64,000 nucleotides of DNA from Marinilabiliaceae bacterium JC040 (GCA_022496785.1 SNAP01000003.1:62001-126000); one strand, 5' to 3'; shown: positions 46,667 through 56,900, counted from the first letter of the stretch. Made by a program: numbers and translations. The notes: generated from the letters alone by a model not told the origin.

Positions 46667-47567
46667 ATAGACTTTCTATTTGTAGGTAGCAATCCTCTAT
46701 ATTAGGTTCTACTCTATTAATAAAGATATTCTTATGATTTCTTGTCTTTAGATATTCTAGAATCTCATCTTTACTATCTTTTTCTAGTATTAGATGATGA
46801 GATACTCCAAAAGTATAAGCTCTTTTTGTCTTCTTAAATTCTCTAATATCATTTAGAAGTTGATACATATTATCGGATTTAATTTCATATAATACCTCAT
46901 CAAAATCTTTAATAATATTTTTAGGACTATTTATAGACATTAATTTTCCTTTACGCATAAGAGCTATTCTATCGCACATATTAGCCTCATCCATATATGG
47001 AGTTGAGACTATAATAGTAATACCTTGACTTTTTAGCATTTTAAGCATTTCCCAAAACTCTTTTCTACTTACTGGATCTACTCCTGTTGTAGGTTCATCG
47101 AGGAAAAGAATCTTAGGTTTATGAATTAAAGCACAAGAGAGAGCAAGTTTTTGTTTCATACCTCCAGACAATTTTCCCGCTTTTCTATCTTTAAATTTTT
47201 CTAGATGCTTATATATTGGATAGATAATATCCATGTTCTCTTCTATACTAATACCGAATACTGATGCAAAAAATTTCAGATTTTCATAGACAGAAAGATC
47301 GAGATATAAAGAGAATTTACCAGGCATATACCCTATGTTCTTTCTTATTTCTTTATAATCTTCTTTTATATCAAGATTAAGAATTTTAGCATCTCCACTA
47401 TCTGGTAGGATGAGACTTGTAAGAATTCTAAAGACTGTTGTTTTGCCTGCACCATCAGCACCTATCAGTCCAAATAATTCTCCTTTATTGATAGACAAAT
47501 TTAATCCATCAAGAGCATAAGTCTCACCATACTTTTTTACAAGATTATATGTATTTACTATTTCCAT
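46659..47567 (-). CDS. ABC transporter ATP-binding protein
   Basis: A 302-residue ATPase with Walker A G-A-D-G-A-G-K-T-T near residue 37, intact signature K-L-S-G-G-M-K-Q-K-L near 138, and Walker B I-L-F-L-D-E-P-T near 157. It has the usual C-terminal extension of drug-export ATPases (about 70 residues). It lies 2 bases after the HlyD gene and overlaps the next ATPase by 8 bases, matching the double-ATPase YbhF arrangement, here as two proteins rather than one fusion. Confidence 0.92.
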   Translation of the reverse strand: MEIVNTYNLVKKYGETYALDGLNLSINKGELFGLIGADGAGKTTVFRILTSLILPDSGDAKILNLDIKEDYKEIRKNIGYMPGKFSLYLDLSVYENLKFFASVFGISIEENMDIIYPIYKHLEKFKDRKAGKLSGGMKQKLALSCALIHKPKILFLDEPTTGVDPVSRKEFWEMLKMLKSQGITIIVSTPYMDEANMCDRIALMRKGKLMSINSPKNIIKDFDEVLYEIKSDNMYQLLNDIREFKKTKRAYTFGVSHHLILEKDSKDEILEYLKTRNHKNIFINRVEPNIEDCYLQIESLYE

Positions 47568-47569
47568 AA

Positions 47570-48460
47570 TTAGAATTTCACTTCACCATACATTCCTAAT
47601 TTTATATACCCATCATTTTTAATCTTCACCTTAATGGCATATACAAGATTCTCTCTTTCATCTTGTGTTTGAATACTTTTAGGAGTAAATTCACTTTTAT
47701 TTGATATCCATGAAATATTACCTTTATATTCTCTTTGCTTGTCACCGCCAAAATTTGCAAAAACTTTGACGCTTTGTCCTAATTTCAGATTTAATAGTTG
47801 ACCAGAATTGATATAAGCTTTTAGAAATACCTCATCTAAATTTGCTATTTTAAATAGTGGTTTCCCTATCCTAGCAAATTCACCTTCTTGAGAATATTTA
47901 GCAAGAATGCTGCCATTTGTAGGAGATTTAATATAGCATTTAGAAAGTTGATCTTCAATTTGAGCAATTTGTATTTCTATAGCAGATGATTGAGCGCTAA
48001 TACTATTAACATTATTGTTTAAGGTAGATTTTAAAGCTTTAATTTTACTTTTAAGGATAAGAACACTAGCAGATATATCGTCTATTTGTTTTTCGCTTGC
48101 AGCATTTGCTTTTGCTAGCCTTTTTAATCTTTTTTGCTCTTTAATCTGCTTTTTTAATTCTTCTTTTAGTATTGCTAATTGAGTTGAGATTTTTGGAGAA
48201 CGACTAATTACAGATTGCATATTCTTTATTAATTGCATTTTTTTAAGATGCAACTGAACAGAATCTATTATTCCAACAATTTCGTTTTTATTTATTTTAT
48301 CTCCTTCTTCAATACTTAGATTAAGAATCTTTCCCGTACTTTCACTAGATATTATGATTTCTGTAGATTCAAAAGTTCCTGAAGCATCAAATTCATTTTT
48401 ATTATTCCCACAAGAATAGATAGTTATGCATATTAGTATTATTCCTAAAATCTTTTTCAT
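47570..48460 (-). CDS. HlyD-type membrane fusion lipoprotein
   Basis: A 296-residue periplasmic adaptor. The lipobox is I-Y-S-C near residue 16. A split biotinyl-lipoyl domain (G-K-I-L-N-L-S-I-E-E-G-D near 49; I-K-S-P-T-N-G-S-I-L near 175) flanks a coiled-coil hairpin of about 100 residues (70-165). A beta-barrel with V-F-A-N-F-G-G-D and a short end follow. It bridges the inner-membrane ABC exporter to the TolC-like protein. Its start overlaps the TolC stop by one base. Confidence 0.92.
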   Translation of the reverse strand: MKKILGIILICITIYSCGNNKNEFDASGTFESTEIIISSESTGKILNLSIEEGDKINKNEIVGIIDSVQLHLKKMQLIKNMQSVISRSPKISTQLAILKEELKKQIKEQKRLKRLAKANAASEKQIDDISASVLILKSKIKALKSTLNNNVNSISAQSSAIEIQIAQIEDQLSKCYIKSPTNGSILAKYSQEGEFARIGKPLFKIANLDEVFLKAYINSGQLLNLKLGQSVKVFANFGGDKQREYKGNISWISNKSEFTPKSIQTQDERENLVYAIKVKIKNDGYIKLGMYGEVKF

Positions 48461-49755
48461 TATTTTATATTTAAAGTATTTTTCAATTGATGTATGTTTC
48501 TTAGTAGTAAAATTTCGTGCATAGATTTAGATAATCGAGCATGTGATTCTTGAGTAATATCGTGTAGAAGATCGTTAATATCTATAATTCCATTTTCTAA
48601 TTTAGATTCTGAAGCTTTTCTAATGGATACTCTTTTATTTATTATTTCGTCATCACTAAGAATAATTTCTTTCATTTTATCGATTTGAATTTCCTCTTCA
48701 CTTTTCTTTATATTAAGGTTAAAAAGGAAAGTCTCTCTAGTATTTTCTACTATTCTTTTAGAAATATTAAGTTTGTTTATACTATTCCTTTTAGTATAAA
48801 GATTTCCAATATTCCACTGTAATTTAATACCAAACATATAATCTAAAGCCCAATCGTTATCAATCATGCTCTCAAATATATTAAGACCGGGCTTTCCAAA
48901 AACACCTTGAGCAAAAGCAAATAATTTGGGATTTGTAGATGCTTTAATCATTGTTTCTTGAGCTTCTAATTTTTTATTCATAGCATTAAAAACATCAAGT
49001 TCTGGACGCATTATATTGTGAGTAATATGATAATCTTTACTTGGTTTAATAAGTTCTTGATTTAATATAGTTTCATCTCCAATAAATACAGAAAGGATAT
49101 GTAGTAATGATTTCTTTTTGGCTAATATCTCTATTTCTTTTTGCTTTATAGATAAGAGTTCAACTTCAAGGGATTCAAGATTAGATTTAAGTGCTACACC
49201 ATTTTTATAAAGATCTTTGAGTTTTTGAAGGTTGCTAGATATTAATTTCTGACTTAATTTATTAATCTTCAAATTCTCATTTACTAAAAGAATCCCAAAG
49301 AAAAGGGAATTAACTCTATTTTTTATAGAATACAGTTCGAGTTCTAGATTTTTAATAGATATTTCATTATCTGCATTAGCAATTTTAAGTTTTGCAGAAG
49401 AAATGCCACCATCCCATATATTCTGAGATAATCCCACAGCTAGTTTATATTGATCGTTACTTATACCAGACATTTTTAGACCTGTAGCAGCGAACATTGA
49501 TTTCATTTTATCTGGGAATTCAGGTACCGTAGATACATAAGTGTAATCTACATTTGTATAGAATTGGGGTAGATAAGATTTTGAAATATTAGAAATTGTA
49601 AATTCATTTGTTTTTTCTATTAATCCATATTTCTTTATTGCAGGATAGTTGTTTCTAGCTTTAATTTGGCAAGAATCGAGACTTAATTGAGCTAGAAGTA
49701 CTTTAGATGCAAAGATAAGAATTACTAATAGACTTATTTTTTTAATATTTTTCAT
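48460..49755 (-). CDS. TolC-family outer-membrane efflux protein
   Basis: A 431-residue protein with signal peptide (cut near V-L-L-A-Q, residue 22). It has the twin helical repeats of OEP proteins, with Y-T-Y-V near 70, the long helices (I-L-V-N-E-N-L-K-I-N-K-L) and D-I-N-D-L-L near the end. It forms the trimeric outer-membrane channel for the ABC exporter. Follows the TetR gene by 2 bases and overlaps the HlyD gene by one base. Confidence 0.92.
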   Translation of the reverse strand: MKNIKKISLLVILIFASKVLLAQLSLDSCQIKARNNYPAIKKYGLIEKTNEFTISNISKSYLPQFYTNVDYTYVSTVPEFPDKMKSMFAATGLKMSGISNDQYKLAVGLSQNIWDGGISSAKLKIANADNEISIKNLELELYSIKNRVNSLFFGILLVNENLKINKLSQKLISSNLQKLKDLYKNGVALKSNLESLEVELLSIKQKEIEILAKKKSLLHILSVFIGDETILNQELIKPSKDYHITHNIMRPELDVFNAMNKKLEAQETMIKASTNPKLFAFAQGVFGKPGLNIFESMIDNDWALDYMFGIKLQWNIGNLYTKRNSINKLNISKRIVENTRETFLFNLNIKKSEEEIQIDKMKEIILSDDEIINKRVSIRKASESKLENGIIDINDLLHDITQESHARLSKSMHEILLLRNIHQLKNTLNIK

Positions 49756-49757
49756 AT

Positions 49758-50378
49758 CTATTTCTTTATTAAACGACTTAAAACAACTTCAACATTTTCT
49801 AGTTTTCGTTTTCTCCAAAATAATCTTTCTTCTTTTGGGCTAGTGATAAATGAATTGATAATATCTCTAGCTGCAAAGACAAAAACGTTAAGAGAAACTA
49901 TATCTAATACTAATTGAACTACATCGACTTTCTCTATATGTCCTTTTTCAGCCTCTTCATCCAATTCCTTTTGTATCATAGGAAAAGCATTATTAACCAA
50001 ATTTGTTATACCCTCTCTAAATATTTCTACTCTTTCAGGATTAGACCGTAATTCTGAGAGTATAAATAGAGGAATATCAGGATTTTTAGCCACAAAATCG
50101 AAGTGTTTTTCAACCGAAAGTCTAATTTTATCTATAAGAGATAGTTTAGATTCTGCAAAAGACATATAAAATACATCTCTAACGAGTTTAAACTTATTTT
50201 CAAACACTTCATTGAAAAGGGTTTCTTTATTTGTGAAATAGTAGTGTAACATCGCGTGAGTTACACCCGCTAGTTTTGCTATGGCTGTCATTTTAGCTCC
50301 TTCGTACCCCTTAACAACGAATTCTTTCTCTGCAGCAGCAAGAATAGAATCTTTTTTATTTATCTTTTTATTATCCAT
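49758..50378 (-). CDS. TetR-family repressor of the efflux operon
   Basis: A 206-residue regulator. The N-terminal helix-turn-helix has A-A-E-K-E-F-V-V-K-G-Y near residue 15, K-L-A-G-V-T-H-A-M-L-H-Y-Y-F-T-N-K near 33-50, then a variable ligand-binding half. It heads the operon it most likely represses. Two near-identical palindromes (50421-50436 and 50487-50502) flank the promoter, with the first covering the predicted transcript start, which supports autoregulation. The inducer is unknown; the cognate exporter suggests a toxic compound. Confidence 0.93.
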   Translation of the reverse strand: MDNKKINKKDSILAAAEKEFVVKGYEGAKMTAIAKLAGVTHAMLHYYFTNKETLFNEVFENKFKLVRDVFYMSFAESKLSLIDKIRLSVEKHFDFVAKNPDIPLFILSELRSNPERVEIFREGITNLVNNAFPMIQKELDEEAEKGHIEKVDVVQLVLDIVSLNVFVFAARDIINSFITSPKEERLFWRKRKLENVEVVLSRLIKK

Positions 50379-50420
50379 AAAATAAGATCTTACTATTAAT
50401 ATATAATTATCACAGATTGT

Positions 50421-50436
50421 CTAACAATCTTGTTAA
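50421..50436. promoter_or_regulatory. TetR-type operator O1
   Basis: ctaacaatcttgttaa, a near-palindrome of the type TTAACAA-TTGTTAA. It overlaps the predicted transcript start of the TetR operon. Confidence 0.65.
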
Positions 50437-50438
50437 TA

Positions 50439-50470
50439 CAAATATATTATAATAATTCTCTAAAAAACAA
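50439..50470 (-). promoter_or_regulatory. Bacteroidetes-type promoter of the TetR-efflux operon
   Basis: Minus strand -33 TTG (50468-50470), 21 bases, then TATATTTG (50439-50446). It lies between the two operators. Confidence 0.6.
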
Positions 50471-50486
50471 GACTTTAAGCGAATTA

Positions 50487-50502
50487 TTAACAAGATTGTT
50501 AA
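50487..50502. promoter_or_regulatory. TetR-type operator O2
   Basis: ttaacaagattgttaa, the reverse-complement form of O1 with one difference, centred 66 bases from O1. Confidence 0.65.
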
Positions 50503-50683
50503 TAACAAGCAATAAATATGCTGTATAAATTCTGTAAAGTATGTAGAGAAATAGACATCTTGATTAAGCAAAACAGAAGTAAATGTTTTAGAAAATTAAT
50601 AGCTAATGAATATACTGTCTAAATAAGGTGGTTAAAGTCTTTAAAACCTAATGAAATAGGATAAATACAAGAGAATATTATTA

Positions 50684-50713
50684 TTGTAAATTTTAGAAAT
50701 AAAATTAACTTTG
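50684..50713 (+). promoter_or_regulatory. Bacteroidetes-type promoter of fumarase
   Basis: TTG (50684-50686), 19 bases, TAACTTTG (50706-50713), a full match. Leader of about 35 bases to the ATG at 50756. Confidence 0.65.
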
Positions 50714-50755
50714 TGGGTATATATAAAATATACAGAATAACTAAATCAAAATATC

Positions 50756-52399
50756 ATGGCACAACCTCCATTTAAGTATCAGCCACCTTTCCCATTGGGA
50801 AAAGACGATACTGAGTATTATTTACTTACAAAGGAACATGTTTCTGTAGGTGAATTTGAAGGAAAAGAGATTTTAAAAATAGAAAAAGAAGGATTAACAA
50901 AATTAGCAAATGAGGCATTTAAGAGTGTATCATTTATGTTACGTCGTTCACACAATGAGCAAGTAGCAAAAATATTGTCAGATCCAGAAGCTACAGATAA
51001 CGATAAGTATGTAGCATTAACGTTCTTAAGAAATGCAGAAGTAGCATCAAAAGGAGCATTACCACTTTGTCAGGATACAGGAACAGCAATCATTCATGGT
51101 GAGAAAGGTCAACATGTATGGACAGGATACTGTGATGAAGAGGCTTTAGCAGAGGGAGTATATAAGACATATACAGAAGAGAATCTTCGTTATTCACAAA
51201 ATGCGCCATTAACAATGTATGAAGAGGTAAATACAAAATGTAATTTACCAGCACAAATTGACCTTGAAGCTACAGAAGGTTCGGAATATGAATTCTTATT
51301 TGTAACTAAAGGTGGTGGTTCTGCAAACAAAACATACTTATACCAAGAGACTAAAGCTCTATTAAATCCTGATACATTAATTCCTTTCTTAGTAGAAAAG
51401 ATGAAATCGTTAGGAACAGCAGCCTGCCCTCCATATCATATAGCATTTGTGATTGGTGGAACATCTGCAGAGAAAAATCTTTTAACAGTAAAATTAGCTT
51501 CTACACATTATTATGATGCACTACCTACTTCAGGAAATGAATATGGAAGAGCATTTAGAGATATAGAATTAGAAGAAAGATTACTTAAAGAGGCACATAA
51601 TATCGGTCTTGGAGCACAATTTGGTGGTAAATATTTAGCACATGATATTAGAGTTGTTAGATTGCCACGTCACGGAGCTTCATGTCCAGTAGGAATGGGA
51701 GTATCTTGTTCAGCAGATAGAAATATCAAAGCAAAAATTAATAAAGAAGGTATTTGGTTAGAGAAACTAGATCAAAATCCTGGTGAATTGATTCCTGAAG
51801 AATTAAGAAAAGCTGGAGAAGGTGATGTAGTAAAAGTTGATTTAAATAAACCAATGCCAGAGATTCTTAAAGAATTAAGTAAACATCCTGTATCTACAAG
51901 ACTTTCTTTAAACGGAACAATAATTGTTGGTCGTGATATTGCTCATGCAAAATGGAAAGAACGTTTTGACAGAGGTGAGGGATTACCTGATTATATTAAG
52001 AATCATCCAGTATATTATGCAGGACCTGCTAAGACTCCAAACGGAATGCCATGTGGTTCATTAGGACCAACAACAGCTAACCGTATGGATCCATATGTAG
52101 ATTTATTCCAAAGTCAAGGTGGTTCTATGATTATGCTTGCTAAAGGAAATAGAAGTCAACAAGTGACTGATGCATGTGGTAAATACCATGGTTTCTATTT
52201 AGGAAGTATAGGTGGACCAGCAGCAATTTTAGCACAAAACAATATTAAGAGTATTGAATGTGTAGAATATCCTGAATTAGGAATGGAAGCTGTATGGAAA
52301 ATTGAAGTTGAGGACTTCCCTGCATTTATCCTTGTTGATGATAAAGGAAATGACTTTTTCAAACAAATTAAACCAAGATGCATGGGTTGCAACAAATAG
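50756..52399 (+). CDS. fumA: class I fumarate hydratase (iron-sulfur)
   Basis: A 547-residue one-chain enzyme interconverting fumarate and malate. Three cysteines for the [4Fe-4S] cluster appear in P-L-C-Q-D-T-G near residue 103, N-L-P in the T-K-C-N-L-P stretch near 162, and the later [13 protein letters not shown] near 305. The C-terminal half carries Y-Y-A-G-P-A-K and M-D-P-Y-V, with a final C-M-G-C. Both halves are fused, as in E. coli FumA. It serves the reductive branch to succinate typical of fermenting Bacteroidales. Single-gene unit with its own promoter and terminator. Confidence 0.95.
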   Translation: MAQPPFKYQPPFPLGKDDTEYYLLTKEHVSVGEFEGKEILKIEKEGLTKLANEAFKSVSFMLRRSHNEQVAKILSDPEATDNDKYVALTFLRNAEVASKGALPLCQDTGTAIIHGEKGQHVWTGYCDEEALAEGVYKTYTEENLRYSQNAPLTMYEEVNTKCNLPAQIDLEATEGSEYEFLFVTKGGGSANKTYLYQETKALLNPDTLIPFLVEKMKSLGTAACPPYHIAFVIGGTSAEKNLLTVKLASTHYYDALPTSGNEYGRAFRDIELEERLLKEAHNIGLGAQFGGKYLAHDIRVVRLPRHGASCPVGMGVSCSADRNIKAKINKEGIWLEKLDQNPGELIPEELRKAGEGDVVKVDLNKPMPEILKELSKHPVSTRLSLNGTIIVGRDIAHAKWKERFDRGEGLPDYIKNHPVYYAGPAKTPNGMPCGSLGPTTANRMDPYVDLFQSQGGSMIMLAKGNRSQQVTDACGKYHGFYLGSIGGPAAILAQNNIKSIECVEYPELGMEAVWKIEVEDFPAFILVDDKGNDFFKQIKPRCMGCNK

Positions 52400-52520
52400 A
52401 TTATAATTATTCGAGATTTTAGTATAATTGATTAAATTCATTTATTATACATTATAAAATCTGAGGTTTTCTGAAGTTTATTAGTATTCTTTCACAAAAT
52501 CTTAATGAATAAAGTTTTAA

Positions 52521-52556
52521 AATCCCCCTATATGTTAAGATACATTTAGGGGGATT
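52521..52556 (+). terminator. strong intrinsic terminator after fumarase
   Basis: 15-base arms aatccccctatatgt/acatttagggggatt with one mismatch and a GC-rich base, followed by eight T residues. Confidence 0.92.
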
Positions 52557-52654
52557 TTTTTTAGATTCTTATATTAATCTTAGAAGTATATCTTTTAAAG
52601 ATATCACTTTCAGTTTTTTACTTAAGCTCTTATAATTTCAATAAAGGTTCTTAA

Positions 52655-52786
52655 TTAATATATAGCTATTCCTTTTAAGTTTTCTTTTTTAACTTCAATC
52701 TCTTCTATAAATTTTACTACTTAATATATAGCTATTCCTTTTAGGTTTTCAAATTTAATTTCCATGATTTCTAAGAATCTTATTAC
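52655..52786. repeat. 66-bp tandem duplication
   Basis: Unit 1 (52655-52720) and unit 2 (52721-52786) share a 30-bp stretch with a single difference (ttaatatatagctattcctt plus ttaagttttc or ttaggttttc) and a looser second half ending attactta/actactta. Read on the minus strand each unit is 22 codons encoding E-N-L-K-G-I-A-I-Y and a stop. Confidence 0.75.
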
Positions 52787-52808
52787 TTAATTTCAGTAAA
52801 TTAGTTGG

Positions 52809-52832
52809 AATTATGAACAAATGTTCATAATT
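52809..52832. promoter_or_regulatory. 11-2-11 palindrome, ArsR/SmtB-like operator
   Basis: aattatgaaca-aa-tgttcataatt, perfect over 11 bases each side. The TGAACA-N2-TGTTCA core resembles operators of ArsR/SmtB metal sensors. It is 38 bases ahead of the DUF5320-like gene; no such regulator gene is in the window. Confidence 0.55.
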
Positions 52833-52869
52833 TTGAATAGTAATCATTAAATAATTAAAATTTAAAGAT

Positions 52870-53211
52870 ATGCCAGGAAGAAATGGAACAGGTCCACTAG
52901 GAGACAATACTCCAGGTAGACAAGAAGGAAAATGTAATTGGGAGAAAAGACTTGAATTACAAAAGAAAAAGGATCTTGCAAAAGTGAATTCAATTAATTC
53001 AGATTCTGAGAAACAAGATTCTACGGGAAATAATAGAAATACTAACACAAGCAATAAAGATTCAGAATCTCAGACTAGCTACGGACTAGGAAGACGCTGT
53101 GGCAGAGGAAGAGGTCAAGGATCTGGTTTGGGTAGAGGAATGAATCAAGGCTCAAAAATGGGTCAAGGAAGAGGAATGGGTCAAGGAGGAGGAAGAAATC
53201 GAGGCAAGTAA
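52870..53211 (+). CDS. DUF5320-like Gly/Arg-rich small protein
   Basis: A 113-residue low-complexity protein. It opens M-P-G-R-N-G-T-G-P-L-G, the diagnostic start of DUF5320 proteins, and ends in G-R-G/M-G-Q-G repeats. A short C-N-W-E-K-R segment and a Cys near residue 78 are the only Cys seen. Family knowledge: these proteins often lie beside Mrp-type ATPases and NifX/NifB-like iron-molybdenum cofactor genes and may carry metal or flavin-linked cargo; such partners are absent here. Its promoter region has a perfect ArsR/SmtB-like palindrome, so metal- or redox-linked control is plausible. Confidence 0.75.
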   Translation: MPGRNGTGPLGDNTPGRQEGKCNWEKRLELQKKKDLAKVNSINSDSEKQDSTGNNRNTNTSNKDSESQTSYGLGRRCGRGRGQGSGLGRGMNQGSKMGQGRGMGQGGGRNRGK

Positions 53212-53241
53212 GTCATAAAGAATACTAGCTTTCTCATAATT

Positions 53242-53275
53242 AAACCTGCTATATAGACTTTTATATAGTAGGTTT
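53242..53275 (+). terminator. intrinsic terminator after the DUF5320-like gene
   Basis: 14-bp stem aaacctgctatata/tatatagtaggttt, then seven T residues. Confidence 0.9.
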
Positions 53276-53307
53276 TTTTATCTTTATAAATAGATAATTA
53301 TAAAAGC

Positions 53308-53514
53308 ATGATAATGAAAAAAAGAAAATGTCCTCAATGTGATATATATTCATTTTATATTTTAAACAATAAAGGCGAAAGTCTTTTAGTTTACGTTGAT
53401 GAGAATTATAATATTATATCAAGAAATCCAGAAGAATCTTTATATGGTTATAATCTAGATACAGTTTATTGTTTAGGATGTTCTTGGAAAGGTTCACCTA
53501 AAAGTCTAAGATAG
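53308..53514 (+). CDS. small zinc-ribbon-like protein
   Basis: A 68-residue protein with K-C-P-Q-C-D near the N-terminus and C-L-G-C-S-W-K-G near the end, together a four-cysteine zinc ribbon around a short beta sheet. It has no signal peptide. A second in-frame ATG at 53314 is an equally good start. It is followed by the elaA-like gene with a 36-base gap, in the same direction, and could be co-transcribed. Function unknown; many such small ribbons bind nucleic acid or partner proteins. Confidence 0.6.
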   Translation: MIMKKRKCPQCDIYSFYILNNKGESLLVYVDENYNIISRNPEESLYGYNLDTVYCLGCSWKGSPKSLR

Positions 53515-53550
53515 TACAAAATTAGATTCATAAATTAACACATATCTTAT

Positions 53551-53991
53551 ATGGAATATTTTTTTAAAAGTTTTCAAGAACTTAGTGTAGAAGAATTATA
53601 CGATATTTTAAAATTAAGAAATCAGATATTTATAATAGAACAAGAATGTATATATCAAGATTGCGATGGCAAAGATAAAGACTCTATACATTTATTTATT
53701 AAGGATGAAGAGAAATTATTAGCATATCTTAGAATCCCATTTAAAGGAGTAACTTATAGGGATATTTCAATAGGAAGAGTTGTTGTTGACCCTAGATACA
53801 GAAATAGAGGATTGGCAAGAAAACTCCTTATAAAAGCAATAGATTATATAAAAGACATTTTAAAAGAAGATAAGATTGTAATTTCGGCGCAATTATATCT
53901 TAAATCGTTTTATGAAAGTTTAGGTTTTAAGGTTATGTCTGAAACATATTTAGAAGATAATATCCCACATATAGAGATGCATTTAGGCTAG
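53551..53991 (+). CDS. ElaA-like GNAT N-acetyltransferase
   Basis: A 146-residue single GNAT domain. It opens with F-Q-E-L-S-V-E-E-L-Y-D-I-L-K-L-R, then Q-E-C-I-Y-Q-D-C-D-G-K-D, and the acetyl-CoA site reads V-V-V-D-P-R-Y-R-N-R-G-L-A-R near 84-97. Order and length fit the ElaA family (substrate not known). It converges with the large helicase gene and overlaps it by 9 bases. Confidence 0.88.
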   Translation: MEYFFKSFQELSVEELYDILKLRNQIFIIEQECIYQDCDGKDKDSIHLFIKDEEKLLAYLRIPFKGVTYRDISIGRVVVDPRYRNRGLARKLLIKAIDYIKDILKEDKIVISAQLYLKSFYESLGFKVMSETYLEDNIPHIEMHLG

Positions 53992-56900
53992 AAATGCATC
54001 TTTATCTTTACAGTATTTTATAAGATTGTTAAATGTAGGATTCTTTGATAATATATTTGGATTTCCTATAAGGAACATTTGTTCTCTCGCTCTAGTCATA
54101 GCTACATTAAGCTTTCTATCAATGATTTTATCATCTTCGATAAAGCAATTACTAATAAGGAAATCTAATTGGAAGATATTTTGAACAGTAAATGAATAAA
54201 TTATAATATCTCTTTGACTGCCTTGATATCTTTCAACAGTATCAATAGTTATATTTTCTAAATTAGGTATTCCTAGTTTTTCTATTTGGTTTCTAATAAC
54301 AGTAATCTGATTTCTATATGGAACAATAATTCCTATAGATTGAGACGGATTAAAATCTTTACGATATTTGATAATATCACTTATAAGATTTGCAATTATA
54401 CAAGCTTCATTGATATTAGATTTAGTAGATTCTAATTTATTATCTGTGAATTTAGATGCTATAAAACCTAATCTAACAGTACTTATAAAAGTCTTTAAAT
54501 TATCAGAATCTTTACTTTCTGATAATTTATAAAGTTCTGAGAGATTTTGGACTTGATGACTTAAATTTAGAGACATTAGATTCTCTTTAAAGTAGAAAGA
54601 TTTATTAGAAAAATCAGCAACTTGAGGATGCATTCTCCCCTGTTTTCTGAGTACATGAATAAAATTAGAATTAGTATTATTTAATAATCTTTCAAATAGA
54701 GATTGACTACAATTTGTGAAACCATTATCATTTAAAAGTTGATTATTGATAGTTGAATCTTCTGTAGATTGAAGTACCACTGCTGGTAATTGTTTATTAT
54801 CACCAATAAGGACAAATTTTTTAATAGCATCTTCCCCATGTCTATTTTTAGCAGATAAAATACCAACTAATTGAGATTCTAGAATTTGAGAAGCCTCATC
54901 GATAAAAGCATGAGAGAAAGTCTTTAATTTAAAAAGGAATGGTAATCCTAATATTTTAGAAGTTGTGGCTACAATTATTCTAGAACTATTAAAGCCAGAC
55001 ATCATTTCTCCTAGTTTATCTATTTCTGATATCTTTTCGCTTAGCAAAAACGGTCTAAATTCCTTAGGGCAAGATACTTCTGAACTAATCCTTAAAAAAG
55101 GAGTTTTATCAGCAATACCACTTTCAATAAGCATGCTACATATTTCATCTACTGCTCTATTAGTATAAGACATAAGTAGAATTGTACCATCTTTTTCTTC
55201 TAGTGCATCTTCAATCATATATTTAAGAGCTTGACTTGTTTTACCTGTTCCTGGAGGTCCTACAAGTAATAGATAGTCGTTTGCCTGCTTTGCTTTTAAT
55301 ACAAGATCGTTGAAATAACCTTCAAGTCCGTAGTTTTTATTTAATTCTCTACTTAAATCTCTTGTAGGTTCTCTCAATTGAAGTAGAAGATCTTTTCTGT
55401 CTCTATTAGCTTCAAGAAATAGATTTAGACCTGCAATCATTCGAGAGTTCATAACATCTGAACCTATAGGTTCAATTGCAAAATAATCATTTTTATTACC
55501 TATAACAGCCTCATTCTTTTGACTATTTATAAGTCTAACACTTACAGTATCTTTACTTATATTAGTAATAACAGAAGTCATTAATAAAGATTTACAAACC
55601 ATAGGTTGATCTTTATATGAATATAAAACCACCATATCTCCAGCTCTCATATGAGAATTGAAGTCTTCACTTAGCTTAGGAATATTTAGTTTAACTATAT
55701 CGTATCCAGTAGATCTAGAACTTTTAGATTTTTCACTAATATTTAATTTATAGAGTATTGAACCATTTGCAAGTTTATCTTCCAAAGACATATTCCAAAG
55801 TGATGCGTAACCTCCTCTATTAATGCAATCACTACCTAATTTAGAATATAATTGTTCTTTTTTTATGAAGGTATAATATCTATTGAAATAAGCTTTTTCA
55901 ATTGAGAAAGCTGAATGATAGTTGTTTAGAATTGATTCTAATTCTGGTTTATTATATTTATTCCATAGTTTATTATTGACATTAAAAGTATTTAAATCGT
56001 CTGCATATAAGTTTGGAAATATCTCTTCAGCCATACCATTTGCTAAATCTATTTCTAGAGCGACAATATCGTTACGTACCTTGAAGGCTTCAGCTAAAAG
56101 TTGTTGTAGATAACCTTCTGACATTAATCCATTAGGATATTTTGAATATAAAAGAAAAGCATTTACTTGATTTTCTCTTATTGAGAAACTGTATTTTAAG
56201 ACAGCAAAATATAGTAAAATCTGCACATAGTGATTTTCTTTATGCCTAGAATTAAATTCATCCATTTTACCAGATTTATGCTCAATCAACAGTTTAAAAT
56301 CATTCTGTATCATATCCACACGTCCAGTAATTCCTAGTATTTCAGAAATAAAAGAACTTTCAAGAAGAATTTTATCTTTATCGTATACTGATTCGAACAA
56401 ATCTATTTCGTATATCAAATCGCTAATAATAGATTTAATATTAGCCATACGAATCTTTGCCTGAGAATGAAATTCACTTAATTCATTCTTTGACTGACAG
56501 TACATAAATTCTAAAACATTAGATTTTAGAAAAGAAGTTAATACATCTGAATAATTATAAGGATTGGCATCTGAATGTATTGTGTTATCAAGCATATCAT
56601 CTGCTAAATTACCTAGAAGAATATGATAGTTTGGCTGCCTTTCTTTCAATTCTTTAACAAGATAGTTAAATTTACTTCTTCCATAATTTTCAAAATTATT
56701 AGCTATTGAAGATACATTTATAATATAATCTGGATTAAGAATTATGTATTTAGGTATGTATATATCATCAAAAATTTTAACATCAAGTAGATTCATTTGC
56801 ATTCCCACATGAAGATATTCTCTAATATATGATAAATCGAATATTGTTTCACAGTAATTAATAGTTATTTCTCTACAAGTTTCATCAACGACATTTGCAT

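Larger units (their letters stand above)
52400..52869. other. 470-base intergenic region with terminator, tandem repeat and palindrome
   Basis: From left to right: the fumarase terminator (52521-52556), a 66-bp tandem duplication (52655-52786) and an 11-2-11 palindrome (52809-52832). No intact gene longer than a few codons is visible. Confidence 0.7.

Noticed and set aside
52509-52560. Possible riboswitch or attenuator after fumarase
   Set aside because: A simple GC-rich hairpin with T-run explains it as a terminator.
52755-53054. 99-codon minus-strand frame across the DUF5320 start
   Set aside because: Opposite-strand shadow of a clear family start; its tail runs into the intergenic palindrome.
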